A DNA stretch of 64,000 nucleotides from contig JAJQXZ010000043.1 of NCBI GenBank assembly GCA_021613375.1, positions 29,677-93,676 of the forward strand, written 5' to 3'. Under the pieces are notes generated by a model. That model made no database searches and was not told the origin of the DNA. It was given only the letters and a program-made list of their open reading frames with translations. The DNA comes from Megaleporinus macrocephalus. Lineage: Eukaryota > Chordata > Actinopteri > Characiformes > Anostomidae. Below, one piece after another: positions 12,601 through 24,065 of this stretch; the first letter of the stretch is position 1, and each line of letters starts with the position of its first letter. A program made the position numbers and the translations under genes.

Positions 12601-13023
12601 TTTACTGTATTATAATATCTCAGGGTAGTTTTGATGCTTTTTTAATTAGGAGATTGTAATGTACAATAATGTTACTGAGATTAACTGCTATTTAGCCTTA
12701 GTTACAAAAGAGGAAACATGTCATTGTGTGTGTCTGTGTGTGAGAGAGAGAGCCTGAGAGCCTTCAGCACAAAGAAGCTATGTTGACAGGTAGCTTGCTG
12801 GATTAGTGTCTGTGCTAACTGGCCACACCAGTAAACAGAAAGCTTCAGTTTGTCTTTTGGTCAAATGAGGTCAAATAATTTGTTATTGTTGTGTTCCACA
12901 GATGCTGTTGTAACCAACCATCCTGGGGCCAAAATGTCAGATATAAGAAAATCAATCAACACAAGAATTTGCGAGTTAAGGCACCAGGTGAAACGAAAAA
13001 ACAGCATGGACAATGTTAAATAG
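9690..13023 (+). CDS. BEN-domain protein, six coding exons, intact
   Basis: Coding exons are 9690-9891, 10253-10395, 10615-10807, 11222-11355, 11444-11663 and 12902-13023. They add up to 1014 bp (337 residues) with every junction in phase. Introns 1 and 3 use GC donors (G|GCAAGT). The N-terminus (MSKFRYALLSWTEG) looks like a small globular module. The middle is Lys/Glu-rich with basic clusters (RPRKPKR) and a short coiled coil (RELQYQVKALQKEN). The last two exons form a BEN domain (about residues 235-330; ARVLLMGLFNVDVLLNSN, SDIRKSINTRI). BEN domains bind DNA or chromatin proteins, so a nuclear role is likely. The start is the first ATG that opens the conserved-looking frame. It faces the transposase gene head to head and, unlike it, has no stops. 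It could be a transposon accessory protein or a host gene. Confidence 0.85.
11835..12035 (+). repeat. tRNA-derived SINE remnant in the last BEN intron
   Basis: A B-box-like word (gggttcgatac, 11874-11884) is followed by a body with cccttgagcaaggcccttaa, a block seen in many fish SINE-type repeats. The A box and tail are not clear. Confidence 0.55.
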
Positions 13024-15720
13024 GAAAACAACACTGTCCTTCCTTATGTGTTCCTCAAATGTTCTGCATCTAGTTTGGACCACTTGTTCTTTTGGGCCTT
13101 TGTTTTTCTTGAATCTCTTTTAGTCCGTATGGAATCAGTTTAGTTCATGTTTAGCACTCAGTTACAGAAACACTCATCACACACATTCAGTATCCTCCAG
13201 GTCACATGACATATTAAGGTATACAAACATTCACATATACATACACACACACATTCAGTATTGCCAGGTTACATGAAATATTAAGGTATACAAACACGCG
13301 CACACACACACAAAGACACACACAGCAAGATCCTTGCAGAAGATTTACTGTTATACAAGATAGGGAATTTGAGCCTTTCATTTATTTCCATTCATTACTC
13401 TGGATCTTGATTTAAGAAGTGATTACCTTGTGTAAGTGAAATTGAATGACAAGTAAGTAGTCAATTTGAAAATGTATTTTGAGATGTTTTCTGTTAACCT
13501 ATACATATAACCAAAACAGCAATTTTGTATGCATTGTTTAGAGCAGAATTAAATATTTGTTAATTACTCATTACTGGTAGCATAAGGTTATATATGGTGG
13601 TAAATGTGGTAATACATATGGTTGAATAAAATAAGTAAATGTGTGCGCGTGTATGTCTCTGTGTTCAAATATATAATGAAGTATATTGTTAAATATAAAT
13701 AAAGATAAATGTGGTAATATATGGCACTTGGAAATATATGAGTTGCAAAACAGATGGTATCCTTTACGCATACCTTTATCTGATTTTATATTATACATAT
13801 AGTAGTATATGGTAGTATATATTCTTGAATATATAGTGAAGTGTATTGTTTAATATATAATTAAGTATATTGCAATATATGTGGTAATATATGGTACGTG
13901 TATTGGTAATATATGGAAATATGTATGTTTAAATATATAATTAAGTGTATTGTAAAATGTAACGTTCAGTACAATACAATATATGTGTTATATAGTAATA
14001 TATATGGTTAAATATATAATTAAGTGTATTGTTACATATAAAACTAAATATATTAACGTACATTAGTAAATAGATTTTATATATTACATTTCCATATATA
14101 CAATATATGAAAAGCGGCAATTCCTTATGTATTTTTCAATATACTGCAATATATTGATTATTATATAACACCATATATTAGTCTATATATTTTCAGTATT
14201 TTTTTTTATACGAATATCTGACAATTTTTCAGTCACATATTAATAAGTAGCACGCACTGTAGCCATGAGGAATATTGAACTTGTTGAATCTTTGGAATTT
14301 ACCCGTAAATTGTGAAACAAAATAATTCCATATATTTACAGTTAATATATCGGGACATATATTTTCTTTCCATAAGGGATATTACAAAACAATTAAAAGT
14401 TCTGAACTTCATAACAATGCGTGTGTGGTTGTCCTACAGTGGGCTGGAAACCGTTGGCCGTTCAACAAAGAGCAGCATTATAGACCACTTAAAGTCGCAA
14501 AGCAGCCTAATATTGTTTGATGTTAACAAATAAATGTTAGCAAATAAAATAAATAAGATTAAAAAAGGCACATCACTTTGCATGATATTATCAGTTATGG
14601 CACACATATGCTGCTTAATATTTCAGCACTGCAAAATCTGAAACACCCTCCTAAATATCTGCCTTGCTTTTCTAAAAGTCGCAGACTTGTTCTGCCAGAA
14701 CATCAACTAGCTCACAGCATTTTCTACAGAGAGACCACTTTCTAAAGGGTTTAACAGAAAGTAGGCAGTGGCTTGACCACACCTACTGAGTTGGCAGCGG
14801 TTATCAAAGGTTAAAATATCATTACAAAGTTAGACGATGCCCTCAGGACTTGCTCTGTTTTATTTGTGTTTGACTAGTGAGCCTCCCAGTGCTTCAGTGC
14901 AATTCTCTTATTTCTCAGTGCTATGAACGCATGACCCTCCACCCATGTTAAAAACTATGTAAAAAACAAGTTGCTTCCGTATTAGACTGTTGAACTTTTT
15001 TGATATTGAAAATCTGCTGCTTACCACGCCAAGTTCAAAAGGCCACTGTTTACGAAATCTCTTTCTGAGACCCCACAAAAATACTCAAAACTGCACATCA
15101 TTTGCATTCTACACCAAATTTTTAACAGAATATTTGACCAAAAATCAGCAAGGTGACAGACACCTGAGAATACTTGCTGATGTACTGATTGTTGCTGTCG
15201 AAAGAGTCTATTTTTATTTGTCTGCGGCCCTTTACATAATTACTTTACGCATGGACCAAAGGAATGCTTTAAAATAATTGGAATAAATCCTTTTATACAC
15301 TAACTTGCATTAAATGTTGAGAACGTTTTGCTTTCTTCTGCAAGAGCCTCAGAGCCATCTAGGCCTAATGAGTCCTGTGAAAAGCTACTGTTAGCTCAAT
15401 TTCAGTTAATATATTGTTGTACTTGTTGTATTTAAACTTTTGTAAGTGTTGTAGTACTAAGGTAGCTAGGTTAAGACTGCAGGAGCTGAACTCAAGGCCT
15501 AGTGTGTCAGTGGAATCAACCAATAACATTAAGATTATTAATGGATGGGTCCAATTTTGTAATAATACATGAACCGCTTATATGTATTGTACAAGCTTTA
15601 AATATCCATGTTTAAATGTTCATGTAAATTGCTGTTAGCTCTGTGTTTACATACTCCTTTGAGAGTGCTAGCAGAAATTAAAGTAAGGAGGTATTGGGGT
15701 TTCCTTGGTTGGGTTGATTT
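13024..15720. other. AT-rich spacer with TA-rich repeats
   Basis: After the BEN stop comes a CA-rich stretch with a duplicated segment (cacattcagta... at about 13182 and 13250). Then 13560-14200 is dominated by imperfect repeats of ggtaatatatggta and palindromic TA words. The rest is ordinary AT-rich DNA. I see no gene with domain support. Confidence 0.5.
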
Positions 15721-15819
15721 TTTAAAGGTGCCATAGAGAGGAAAACTATTTACATTGTCAAAGTTGAAAAGGGAGATTTGGTACACAGAACTGACATACC
15801 ATGAACCTCAAACACTGTT

Positions 15820-16000
15820 GTTACTCCTTCAAATACAATTCCAAAATCCTGAAATGTTAGTGAAATGTAACAGTTCAAACTGACTGCCTCGTCTAAATTG
15901 GCTGGCTCTCCCTTTTCATTTGGCTGAAACCCGAAATGCTCCGAAACTGGCAAAGTCGCATTTGGTTTTGCGACCAGAGTAGCCGACATGGTTTCCATAA
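15820..16000 (-). pseudogene. BED-finger (ZBED/hAT transposase) N-terminal fragment
   Basis: A minus-strand reading starts MSATLVAKPNAT and continues HFGFQPNEKGEPANLDEAV, the usual entry to the BED zinc finger of fish ZBED/hAT proteins. The frame diverges right after this point, so the Cys and His ligands are missing and no transposase core follows. It is a short remnant of a hAT-type gene or a gene-derived copy. Confidence 0.65.
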
Positions 16001-17674
16001 AAAGGCCAACACTCGTCAGTCAGCAGTTGGTGTTTTTAAATAATAATGAATGTCCACTGCATGCAGTAAAGTGGCTTAAGTGTACAACAAGAAGAACCTT
16101 CATAACCCCAACAGTAACCTGTAAGCAGCAGCCATGCTCTGTGATTTTATCACTGTTTGCTGGTTGAAGCAGATCGTCTTAAACTGAAAGTTTTATAATG
16201 AGTAACAACTTTAATTTATTTTGTGTTGATGTCGAGATTGTACCTCAAATAACTAGTACAGTTAACTAAATTGTATCCAAGCTTACTTGCATAGATGTTA
16301 TTTTCCTGACTGTGTCTATTCCGACATGTTGTTTCTGTGTGATCATCACGGTGTCTCACTGTAAACCAGCCAATCTGAGAAGAGCTCTTGAAAATAATCA
16401 TGAGATCACTAAAAAAGGGAAACAGATTGTTTCATTCTAGGGACAAATCACACAGTGTAATGGACATTTAAAATCACTTTTTACTTTTTTTTTTAACCTG
16501 ACTAAAGTCATTCCTATGCAGACATCAGAGAACACTTGAAAATGATGATTTTACAGTTATATCGTTGTAAAGAATATGTAAAAAAAATAGTTATTGTGGA
16601 TGAGATGCTTTGTGAAGAAGAGGGCAATAAATTACTGTAAAGTCTGTTGGTATAATGTTGATGAAATGTTGATGCACCTTTACACTTCTGTGTCTGGAGT
16701 TTATTCTGTATTTATTGTTTTTTGTGCACCAGAATGTATTGTACTGTATTATACTGTAACCCATCTATGTATAGAGCTAAACTGAACTGAATGTAAGCTA
16801 ACTGGAAGTATGCTGGTAAATCTTGGAAGTCATGGGAGAATGTTTGTTTCAGTACCTATATGAGTGGCCCAGTCAAACATGTGCCCTTGGATCCTCATTC
16901 TGGGTTACACCACTGCAGCCATCCACATTTGCAAACAATGGTGGAAAGACAACTAGGGCACAGAGAACGTAACAGATAATTAATCTTTTTTGAACAAGAA
17001 AAAGATCTGATCTTAACATTTGACATTTTCTCAGGCTGATCCCTACACCTAGATGAACATCTGGAAATCCCTACATTTAAATGTCACAGTGTGGCAATGG
17101 AACAGCTGCATAGCAGACTACAAGAAAAAAACAAAAAAAACATAAACAAAGAAAACTGTCAGCAGAAATGCAAATACAGAAGTCGGTTAAAATCAAAGTC
17201 AAAACACGTTAGAAGAACCCACTGCTGCATGTTCTTCTGTTAAGAAGTCAGGAGGGGGGAAAACCCTAAAGCTTGATTCATTCAGGATAAAATGATTTTG
17301 AGGTGCAGCATTTTTAGAATCAATGATCGAACAATAAAAAGTAAACACAAACTAAAGCACTAAGCTTGCAAAACACTGTAACTGCCTTTTAATCTAAAAT
17401 CAATCATCAAATTTATTATCAAATAAACCTAAGCTCTAAAACAAGCTCCATATAATCCTAGCAACTGGAATCTTTTAACCCAAGCAGTTTGGAGCAACCT
17501 CAGTTAATACTTCAGCCCTTCATTCCTTGCATGTTCACTGGGAAACGTCAACAAATAAAAGATGCACATACACACATTTAAGGCAAGTTTTGTATATGTT
17601 GCAAAATGTGGTGTTTGGTGCAGGCTTGCCTATTACATTTATAGCTATGCTACAAATGACATATACACAGTGGT

Positions 17675-17957
17675 ACAAGAGTTTTCTATATTTCTGCATA
17701 AAAAACACAATGAGGATCTAAACAAATGAGACACAAACCATTACATTACAATTGTGAAGGTCTACCATTACCATTACAAATGGTAATTTATTTATTTAGG
17801 GCAAGGGCCCAATATTGTGTCCCTCCTGATGTTTGAAGCTGTACAGATACTGACAGCAAAGGTTCACATACTGTGAATGCTCGAAGGTATGCATTATTGG
17901 ATCTTTTTTCTTACTAAATAAAAGTCTTGTTTATGCAGAAATATAGAAACCTCTAAA
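17675..17957. repeat. Inverted repeat, arms about 33 bp, loop about 210 bp
   Basis: The left arm contains ttctatatttctgcataaa (from about 17685). The right arm contains its complement, tttatgcagaaatatagaa (from about 17932). It could be a foldback or decayed MITE. Confidence 0.6.
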
Positions 17958-18496
17958 AGAGTCACACATTTTCAAGCACATGACTCCCTAACAATAGATA
18001 AAATACCATTTACACAGTTAAAAAAGTTCAGTTGCAATTTCAAAGCATTGTCTCAAAATTCACCCAAAACCTCTAAAAAGATTTAAAACCAGTAATGTTA
18101 GGGCCTCTCAGAGATTTGGATTTTTTTTTATTATTTTCCGTACCATGATGTATTTCCAAGTTAGGGGAGGCTACCTGAGGATGGTGGTGGAAAACTGCAT
18201 TACTGGATCATACTTTTTCCTCTGCCCACTAAAGCACAGTGACATTTCAGAAGAGCTTTTAGAGACAGGCAAAATTTCATTTTGATAGAAGATCACAATA
18301 AACAAAAGTATTCTGAGTTTTAAATGATATGTTTAATATAACCAGGTACGTGGACTGATAAGGCAAAATTTAGACTAAAATTAAAATATCATTACACTTC
18401 AAGACATCTTTGAAATAAACAATGTGGATCACAATATTTTGTTTTTCTGACAAAATAGACTAAACAAAACCTGCAGTGCCACACGGACAAATACTG

Positions 18497-18542
18497 TAAT
18501 AATAATAATAATATTAATAATAATAATAATAATAATAATAAT
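18497..18542 (+). repeat. (AAT)n microsatellite
   Basis: An almost pure run of taa/ata triplets with one interruption. Confidence 0.95.
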
Positions 18543-18694
18543 CAAACCTACAACTTCAACAATATTTTCACAAACTGCACTGCACTAAATCCAATTGACC
18601 TGGACTAATTTTGTTCACTTTAGCATTTCTCAAGTAGCAATGATATCTTCAATAAGAAAACTATACTGTGATCTAATTTGTCACAGTATTGCTC

Positions 18695-21600
18695 CTACTC
18701 TGAAGGCACTACATCAGCCGGCCTGTTGACCATTGAGCTTCTCAGATCAAGACTGCTCATCTGTGAGCCCGTTTTTAGGCTGGAGTTCGACCATCCAGAC
18801 AAACAGTGCTGCAACAGGGATCATTAACAGGTCTTTAAGCATCTAAGAAAGCAGCATTACCTAATAATTATTAAGAGTATTTCAAAAAGCAGGGTTTCCC
18901 AGTAATACTGTGTGCATAGAACCAGTACTACATACAGTAGAGTCCAAATGTCAGAGACTACATTGTAAATCTGGTTTTAATTTTCATTTAAGCATGGAAA
19001 TAAATTGGAGGGTTTTGAGTGAGTAAGAGAAATATTCAAAGTTTTGCACTATTTCTAGGTTACAATTCAAAGTGAACCAAATTTGTGAAACTCACCAAGT
19101 AAAGGGTATTTTTTATACAAAAATATCTCGTTTTTGTCTTATTTCTTCCATTGAAATGAAATGACTTGTTAAAACGACTCTCAGATGGATTTAACCCTCT
19201 TTTTAGATGCTCTTGCACAAACATACAAAATACTATGAAATTCTGAAATTCAGGTACATTTAAAGATTCGCCTTGTCACTCAAACTGGTAAATTAGAAAG
19301 GAATGCATTTTCACCAGCGCTCTCCAACTGGACCCCACTGCACGTTTGGAATTGCCAGCATTTTGCAGAAGAACAATTTAGCTGCGCTGCTGACCCTTAA
19401 GAAAAGTATCTTCTACGTCTAACAGGCTACTTATTAAGTAAATGCAGCATTATCTAACTGATAATCAAACTGTCATGCCCTGCCCTGTTTTTTGTTTACA
19501 TTGTCCTGTCAATGCCATGTGTTTCTGCTTACATTTCAGTCATGTACTCTTTGTCTCCGCCTTCTGTCACTGCCCCTCATCTGCACCGTGTTGTCTCCCT
19601 CTTGTTAGCCCCAGGTGTTCGTTATTAGTTCCTGTATACATGTCCCTGGTTGTCTGCTTAGTGTTGCTTGGTGTTTTGTTCTGCTCTATGTCAGTGAAAT
19701 CCTTGTTACCTGTTGCCTGATCATTGGATTCATGTTATTCTCGTTATTGTTTTCTTTTGTAGTTTTACCAGTAAGTCAGTGTTTCTAGTTTCTTATTTTC
19801 TTTTGTTATCTTGGTATTTTTTTGTCTTTTGTTTCTTAAATGCCATCCGGCTTGCACTTGCATCCTGCCTCCTCGACTCTCCGTGTGACACTAAGCCAGG
19901 ACTCCCTAACATGGAATCAGTACCTCTTGCCTTTGATGGGCAATTGGTTATCCGCCATGCTGTTACACTATCACAGCTTTGTCATTAATATCAATACTGA
20001 GAGATGCACCTTGAGTGTCCAGCTAACCCAAACTTTGAAGATACTGTAACTAGAACATTATTCACAGTCGTTTAGAAGAAAACAATTTGTATGATTTCCA
20101 GTATGTATTTCCAGTTGAATGTATTTCCAGTGCAAACTCACCGAGGGCAAACCAAGACTGTCTGTTGGATCAAAACTACTGCGGCGGTGGGCTTTGTATC
20201 GGTATGCAGGCAGAAGCGTTGAACGAGGAATACTGATCCTGTTACAGACAAAACACTGAATGTTACTGGTTACATTCTCATGACGAACACAGAATTCCTT
20301 GTAGGTGTAATCTCCCTGTTTATATTGTCACCTGATAAATGCAGGGTCTTTCTCATTGTGTGTGGATAAATGCAGGGTCTTTCTCATTGTGTGGGTGCTT
20401 TGGGCATCTTGCAAATAGGGCATGCAGCCAGAGGATCCAGAGGACTGGCAAACAGACGACTGTTTATTCGGTAGCAGAATGTGCCTGAGAAGCAAAGACC
20501 AAACAACAACATAAAAAAACAAGCTTAACACAAGCCGTTAACAAACAAGCCGTTAACCCATACAAGCCGTTAACCCATAGAAGTCAAGTTATCACTTTCT
20601 TTTAGGTATTTAAATGTACACATGGCAAAATTACTGAATTACCTGCTTTATAACATAGTGTGTTACACAATTAATCACAACTACACTATTTCTATTCAGT
20701 ACCAACATAACCTTTAGTTGGTTTGCATCTTTTCACAAAACCGTATGCAGATAATAAATCATAATGAAATATATAATCCTCTCTACTGTACAAATACAAA
20801 TGTGGTATGAACAAAAAGTTTAGAATGTGCACACTCTAGAGACGTTCTGCTATTGCTTTACTTGTATGTTTATGACATAACCAGTAATAACTTCCAAAAA
20901 GTCTGTTACAACAGGAGGGCTGTGAAAGAAAACAATGAGCCTCAATGACTTGAATCTTGGGACACGTCTGACTTTTTAGAATTTGAGTACATACAAAAAG
21001 AAAATAAATGAATCATGTATAGCTTATATATGTCATATATTTCCTTTTATTTATTTATTTTTAAATTTCTTTAAACCTCAGAAATGCCTAACTGAGTCAG
21101 CTCAACAGTCCCAACACAACACAATGCCTGCGGCCAAAGGCAGAATGAAAAGCTACAGTTCAAGCAGAAAGTCTCAAACCACATTACATTGTTAAGCAGT
21201 CTCAAAACGACTTGCTTGTGAGGTTTCTGACACTGCATGCCAAACTGCTATCAACAAGATTAAGTGTCATTTCATTTTGATACATGATGGAGTGGGCAAT
21301 AATGTTCTATTTGACAATGGAATAATAACATATTACAGGATTTAAGCATTGAGTGGAACAATTAACATATCTGACCCTGAAGACTGGCTGTGGACACATT
21401 TGTCTCTGTTGACAAAGCTCACTGAAGAACTGTTCTGAGCGCTCAGTCAAAGAGCTCTCTGCATCAAGCAAGCCTGAAAGAAAATAAAAACAGCATTTTC
21501 TCTGGTTTTGCAGTGCATTCCCTGCAGTCTAAAAAGTCTAATTATTCAATAACTACCTAAAAAAGATGCAGTATTGTCAAGTCTGGCTTTGTTAAGGACT

Positions 21601-23639
21601 GTAAAAGCACTAAGCACTGGACACTTCAAAACTTACCAGCTATCCAGTCATAGCCTAGTAAGAGCTGCTTATGTCGTCTCTCCGAAGTGGTCTCCAAGTC
21701 CTGGCCAGCAAACTGAAATGAGACTCTCTCTAAATCTCTCTGCAACATCAATACATGCAAGACTCAGTCACACATCATATTAGGCAATGCAACCTACTGG
21801 TGTAACTTATTCATGAATAAAAGGAGTTACACTAACAATTAATAGTAAGAAGGTAAAGTTTATTTTAATACATTATTAAACTCTTACCACTTTTTTTTTA
21901 AATGAAACATGTTTTCCAACATATTTCTGTTCTTGCTGCAAATTTTTGTTGGATTGTTCATCTGAGCCTAACCAAATTGTGTAGTCAGTAATCAGAGCCT
22001 TTTTGAAAACAAACACACAAAAAACTATTAATCTATACATCAAAAATCATATACATATACATCAATCAATGAACATGGTTGGTGAACTTTGGCACTAAAC
22101 AGAGCCAAAACCTTTACATACAAAGGGAAAATTCCATTACATTTGTCCGTAATGTATGAACCTAATAAAACTTAATAGAACTAAGTTGTAAATAAAGTCA
22201 ATCAGCATAGTTTAATGTGAATTGTGATGCTCTAGACCAGAGGCCACTATTAGGTGGACAGCGGTCCAGGTCCGGACCCAGATGTTGTCCAGTGCAGATC
22301 CAAATCGATAAACTATTGAGAAGGATTTCATTTTAACAGTGTTAATTTTAAGCTCCAGAACTTTTCTTATTTTTATGGTATTCGGGCTTTACAGCACAGT
22401 AAACTCACAGACCTATCGTGTGCTTTGTAAGACCACCAAAAGCGCTCCTCAGCCAATAAGATCTGTGCAGAATCTGGAGTGCGGCACACACACAGGTGAG
22501 GTATGAAGCGAGAAGCAGCAGTGAGAGAATAAAGTGAGTCAAAGAGTAAAGCGAGTCAGAGAATAAAGTGAGTCAGAGAGTAAAACAAGTCAGAGAGTAA
22601 AACGAGTCAGAGAATAAAGTGAGTCAGAGAATAAAGTGAGTCAGAGAATAAAGTGAGCTGGAGAATAACAATAAAACAAAAAAGGAACGCTGATGGCGAA
22701 AACCAACTGTTTTAACCAGGAATTAAGAGACATATATATTTATTCTTTCCACAGGCAGCTCCAAACCAACAGGTCAAGATGTGAAACTGAGTTAACTAGA
22801 AGACGCATGTTTTATTTACTGTTTCTTTAGAAGATGCACTTTTTTCTGTTTTTTTAATGTAGCCCTTGTTTTTACTTGAAGCATTTATTTAAAGTTTAAT
22901 AAATAATTAATTCAGTTCAGCATTTAAACAGTAAATATTATTGAAATATACTGAACGGTTTTGTAATTTGTTTTGTCTTTCAGTTGCTGGTGGTATAAAA
23001 TGCTGATACTTGGCTTCTTCAGTATACAGGATATGGTACTGAATCATAATACAAGTTAGAAATTACGGTGGTCCGGACCTTAGGCTGAAGAAATTTCCTC
23101 TAACTGGACCTTACTGAATTCTAATTAAATACCCCTGATCTAGAGTGTCTAGATGACAAAGCTACTGCAGCATTTAGTGTCTCTAAATTCTCTTTGCCAG
23201 ATGGTTATTAATGTGTTGTTAGGGAGATAATTACATTTAATTACAATTACTTTAAGATAAGCTTTTGGCACAAAATGTATAATTTAAAACACATGCCAGG
23301 CAGACAGGTACATTATTGTGTGTGTAAAAAAAATACCCTAAATAAATTTCTAGATTTCAGTATTCTACTATCATTAACATTACACATGAAAGTCCAGTAT
23401 TCTAAAAATAAACAAGCTGTCAAATTGCAACCTAACCAAACTCACTCGATCTCTGTCGCATGGAAGAAGAATGGTCTTGGACTGCATTCGCCCCTTAGTG
23501 ACACTCCGTTCCCAGGAGCGACTGTTCCCCTGGTCTTGCAGGAGACTGGCATGTGTGAAGTCTTCTGAATGCTGGCTCGGTTCGGTTATGGGCTCAGCTG
23601 GTGCAAAAGCTTCTGCAGCAGAATAAACTGTCTTCTCTC
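18695..23639 (-). CDS. miip: MIIP (migration and invasion-inhibitory protein), partial, one exon disrupted
   Basis: Six minus-strand exons are seen: 23639-23446, 21998-21888, 21739-21637, 21473-21376, 20484-20332, 20238-20142, with the last one at 18808-18695. Recognisable MIIP blocks are LLGYDWIAGLLD, CYRINSRLFASPLDP with CPIC, SIPRSTLLPAYRYKAHRRSS and HCLSGWS. MIIP binds IGFBP2 in mammals and restrains cell migration and mitotic progression. Phases fit except between 21376 and 20484, where an exon ending in phase 1 (supplying the T of a Cys codon) is missing from my reading. Exon 20484-20332 holds a 31-bp tandem duplication and an in-frame TGA at 20384-20386, so the last 70 or so residues are out of frame. 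N-terminal exons lie upstream of 23639 and were not found. LTR elements start 430 bp upstream. Identity is confident. Whether the copy is functional is open. Confidence 0.85.
19465..19900 (+). repeat. Dispersed repeat family A, copy 1, in a MIIP intron
   Basis: Starts near tgtcatgccctgccctg, is T-rich with tgtt/gttt words, and ends near ctccgtgtgaca. Its layout matches 42945-43420 (a gccatg block, gttagcccc(a/t)ggtgtt, then ctcc and gc-rich end). The TGTCA...TGACA ends suggest a DNA-type repeat, which is an inference. Confidence 0.5.
22238..23137. mobile_element. Non-autonomous hAT-type element in a MIIP intron
   Basis: The ends are CAGAGGCC and, on the other side, ATACCCCTG, giving imperfect inverted CAGRGG termini. 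The flanking 8-mers are ctctagac (22230-22237) and atctagag (23138-23145), sharing TCTAGA and fitting the nTnnnnAn target preference of hAT elements. No transposase frame is present. The interior carries a 17-bp minisatellite. Confidence 0.75.
22515..22672 (+). repeat. 17-bp minisatellite inside the hAT-type element
   Basis: The unit is gagtcagagaataaagt with variants (gagtcagagagtaaaac), about nine copies. Confidence 0.85.
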
Positions 23640-24065
23640 CTAGAAGCAAAAATATCTTTAAAATAACGTCCACAGTCACTGCTGCTGCAGAAGTGTCAGG
23701 GCTATTAACAGCAGTTCTTTGGAACTGATGTATGTAAAACTTCCTACTAGTTTAATAGGTTTAATACAGCAAATACATAAGTAAGTTTTTTATGAAATGT
23801 TGCTGTTTGTTTACAGTACCATTCAACAGTTTGAAATCAATGTTTTACATACAATAAAATCTATTTGGTAGCAGATAAATGTATGAACTCTAATATGTTC
23901 TGTGCAGTGTCACATATTTCAGATAATTAGTACAACAGTAAGAAAAAGAGACAATAAGAAATAAGCTGTCCGAAAAGATGAAGAGAACTAATAAAACTAT
24001 CCATAACATTAAGAAAAAAGCTGTTGAACCAAAATCCATGTACTGTATTTTTAAACGTTGTTTAT
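23640..24065. other. Upstream MIIP intron/flank, no feature seen
   Basis: AT-rich. I looked for the MIIP N-terminal exon (a Leu-rich coiled stretch) and did not find it. Confidence 0.4.

Larger units (their letters stand above)
16050..18694. other. Spacer and likely 3' flank of MIIP
   Basis: AT-rich with no supported gene. It contains an inverted repeat (17675-17712 with 17920-17957) and an AAT microsatellite (18497-18542). The part next to 18695 should include the MIIP 3' UTR. Confidence 0.4.

Noticed and set aside
13560..14200. CRISPR-like or satellite array
   Set aside because: The TA-rich repeats are irregular in length and spacing, with no conserved repeat-spacer pattern. This is simple-sequence drift in vertebrate DNA.
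19442..19988. Hydrophobic, Cys/Leu-rich open frames that look like membrane proteins
   Set aside because: They lie in a T-rich dispersed repeat also present at 42.9 kb, and hydrophobicity comes from T-rich codons.
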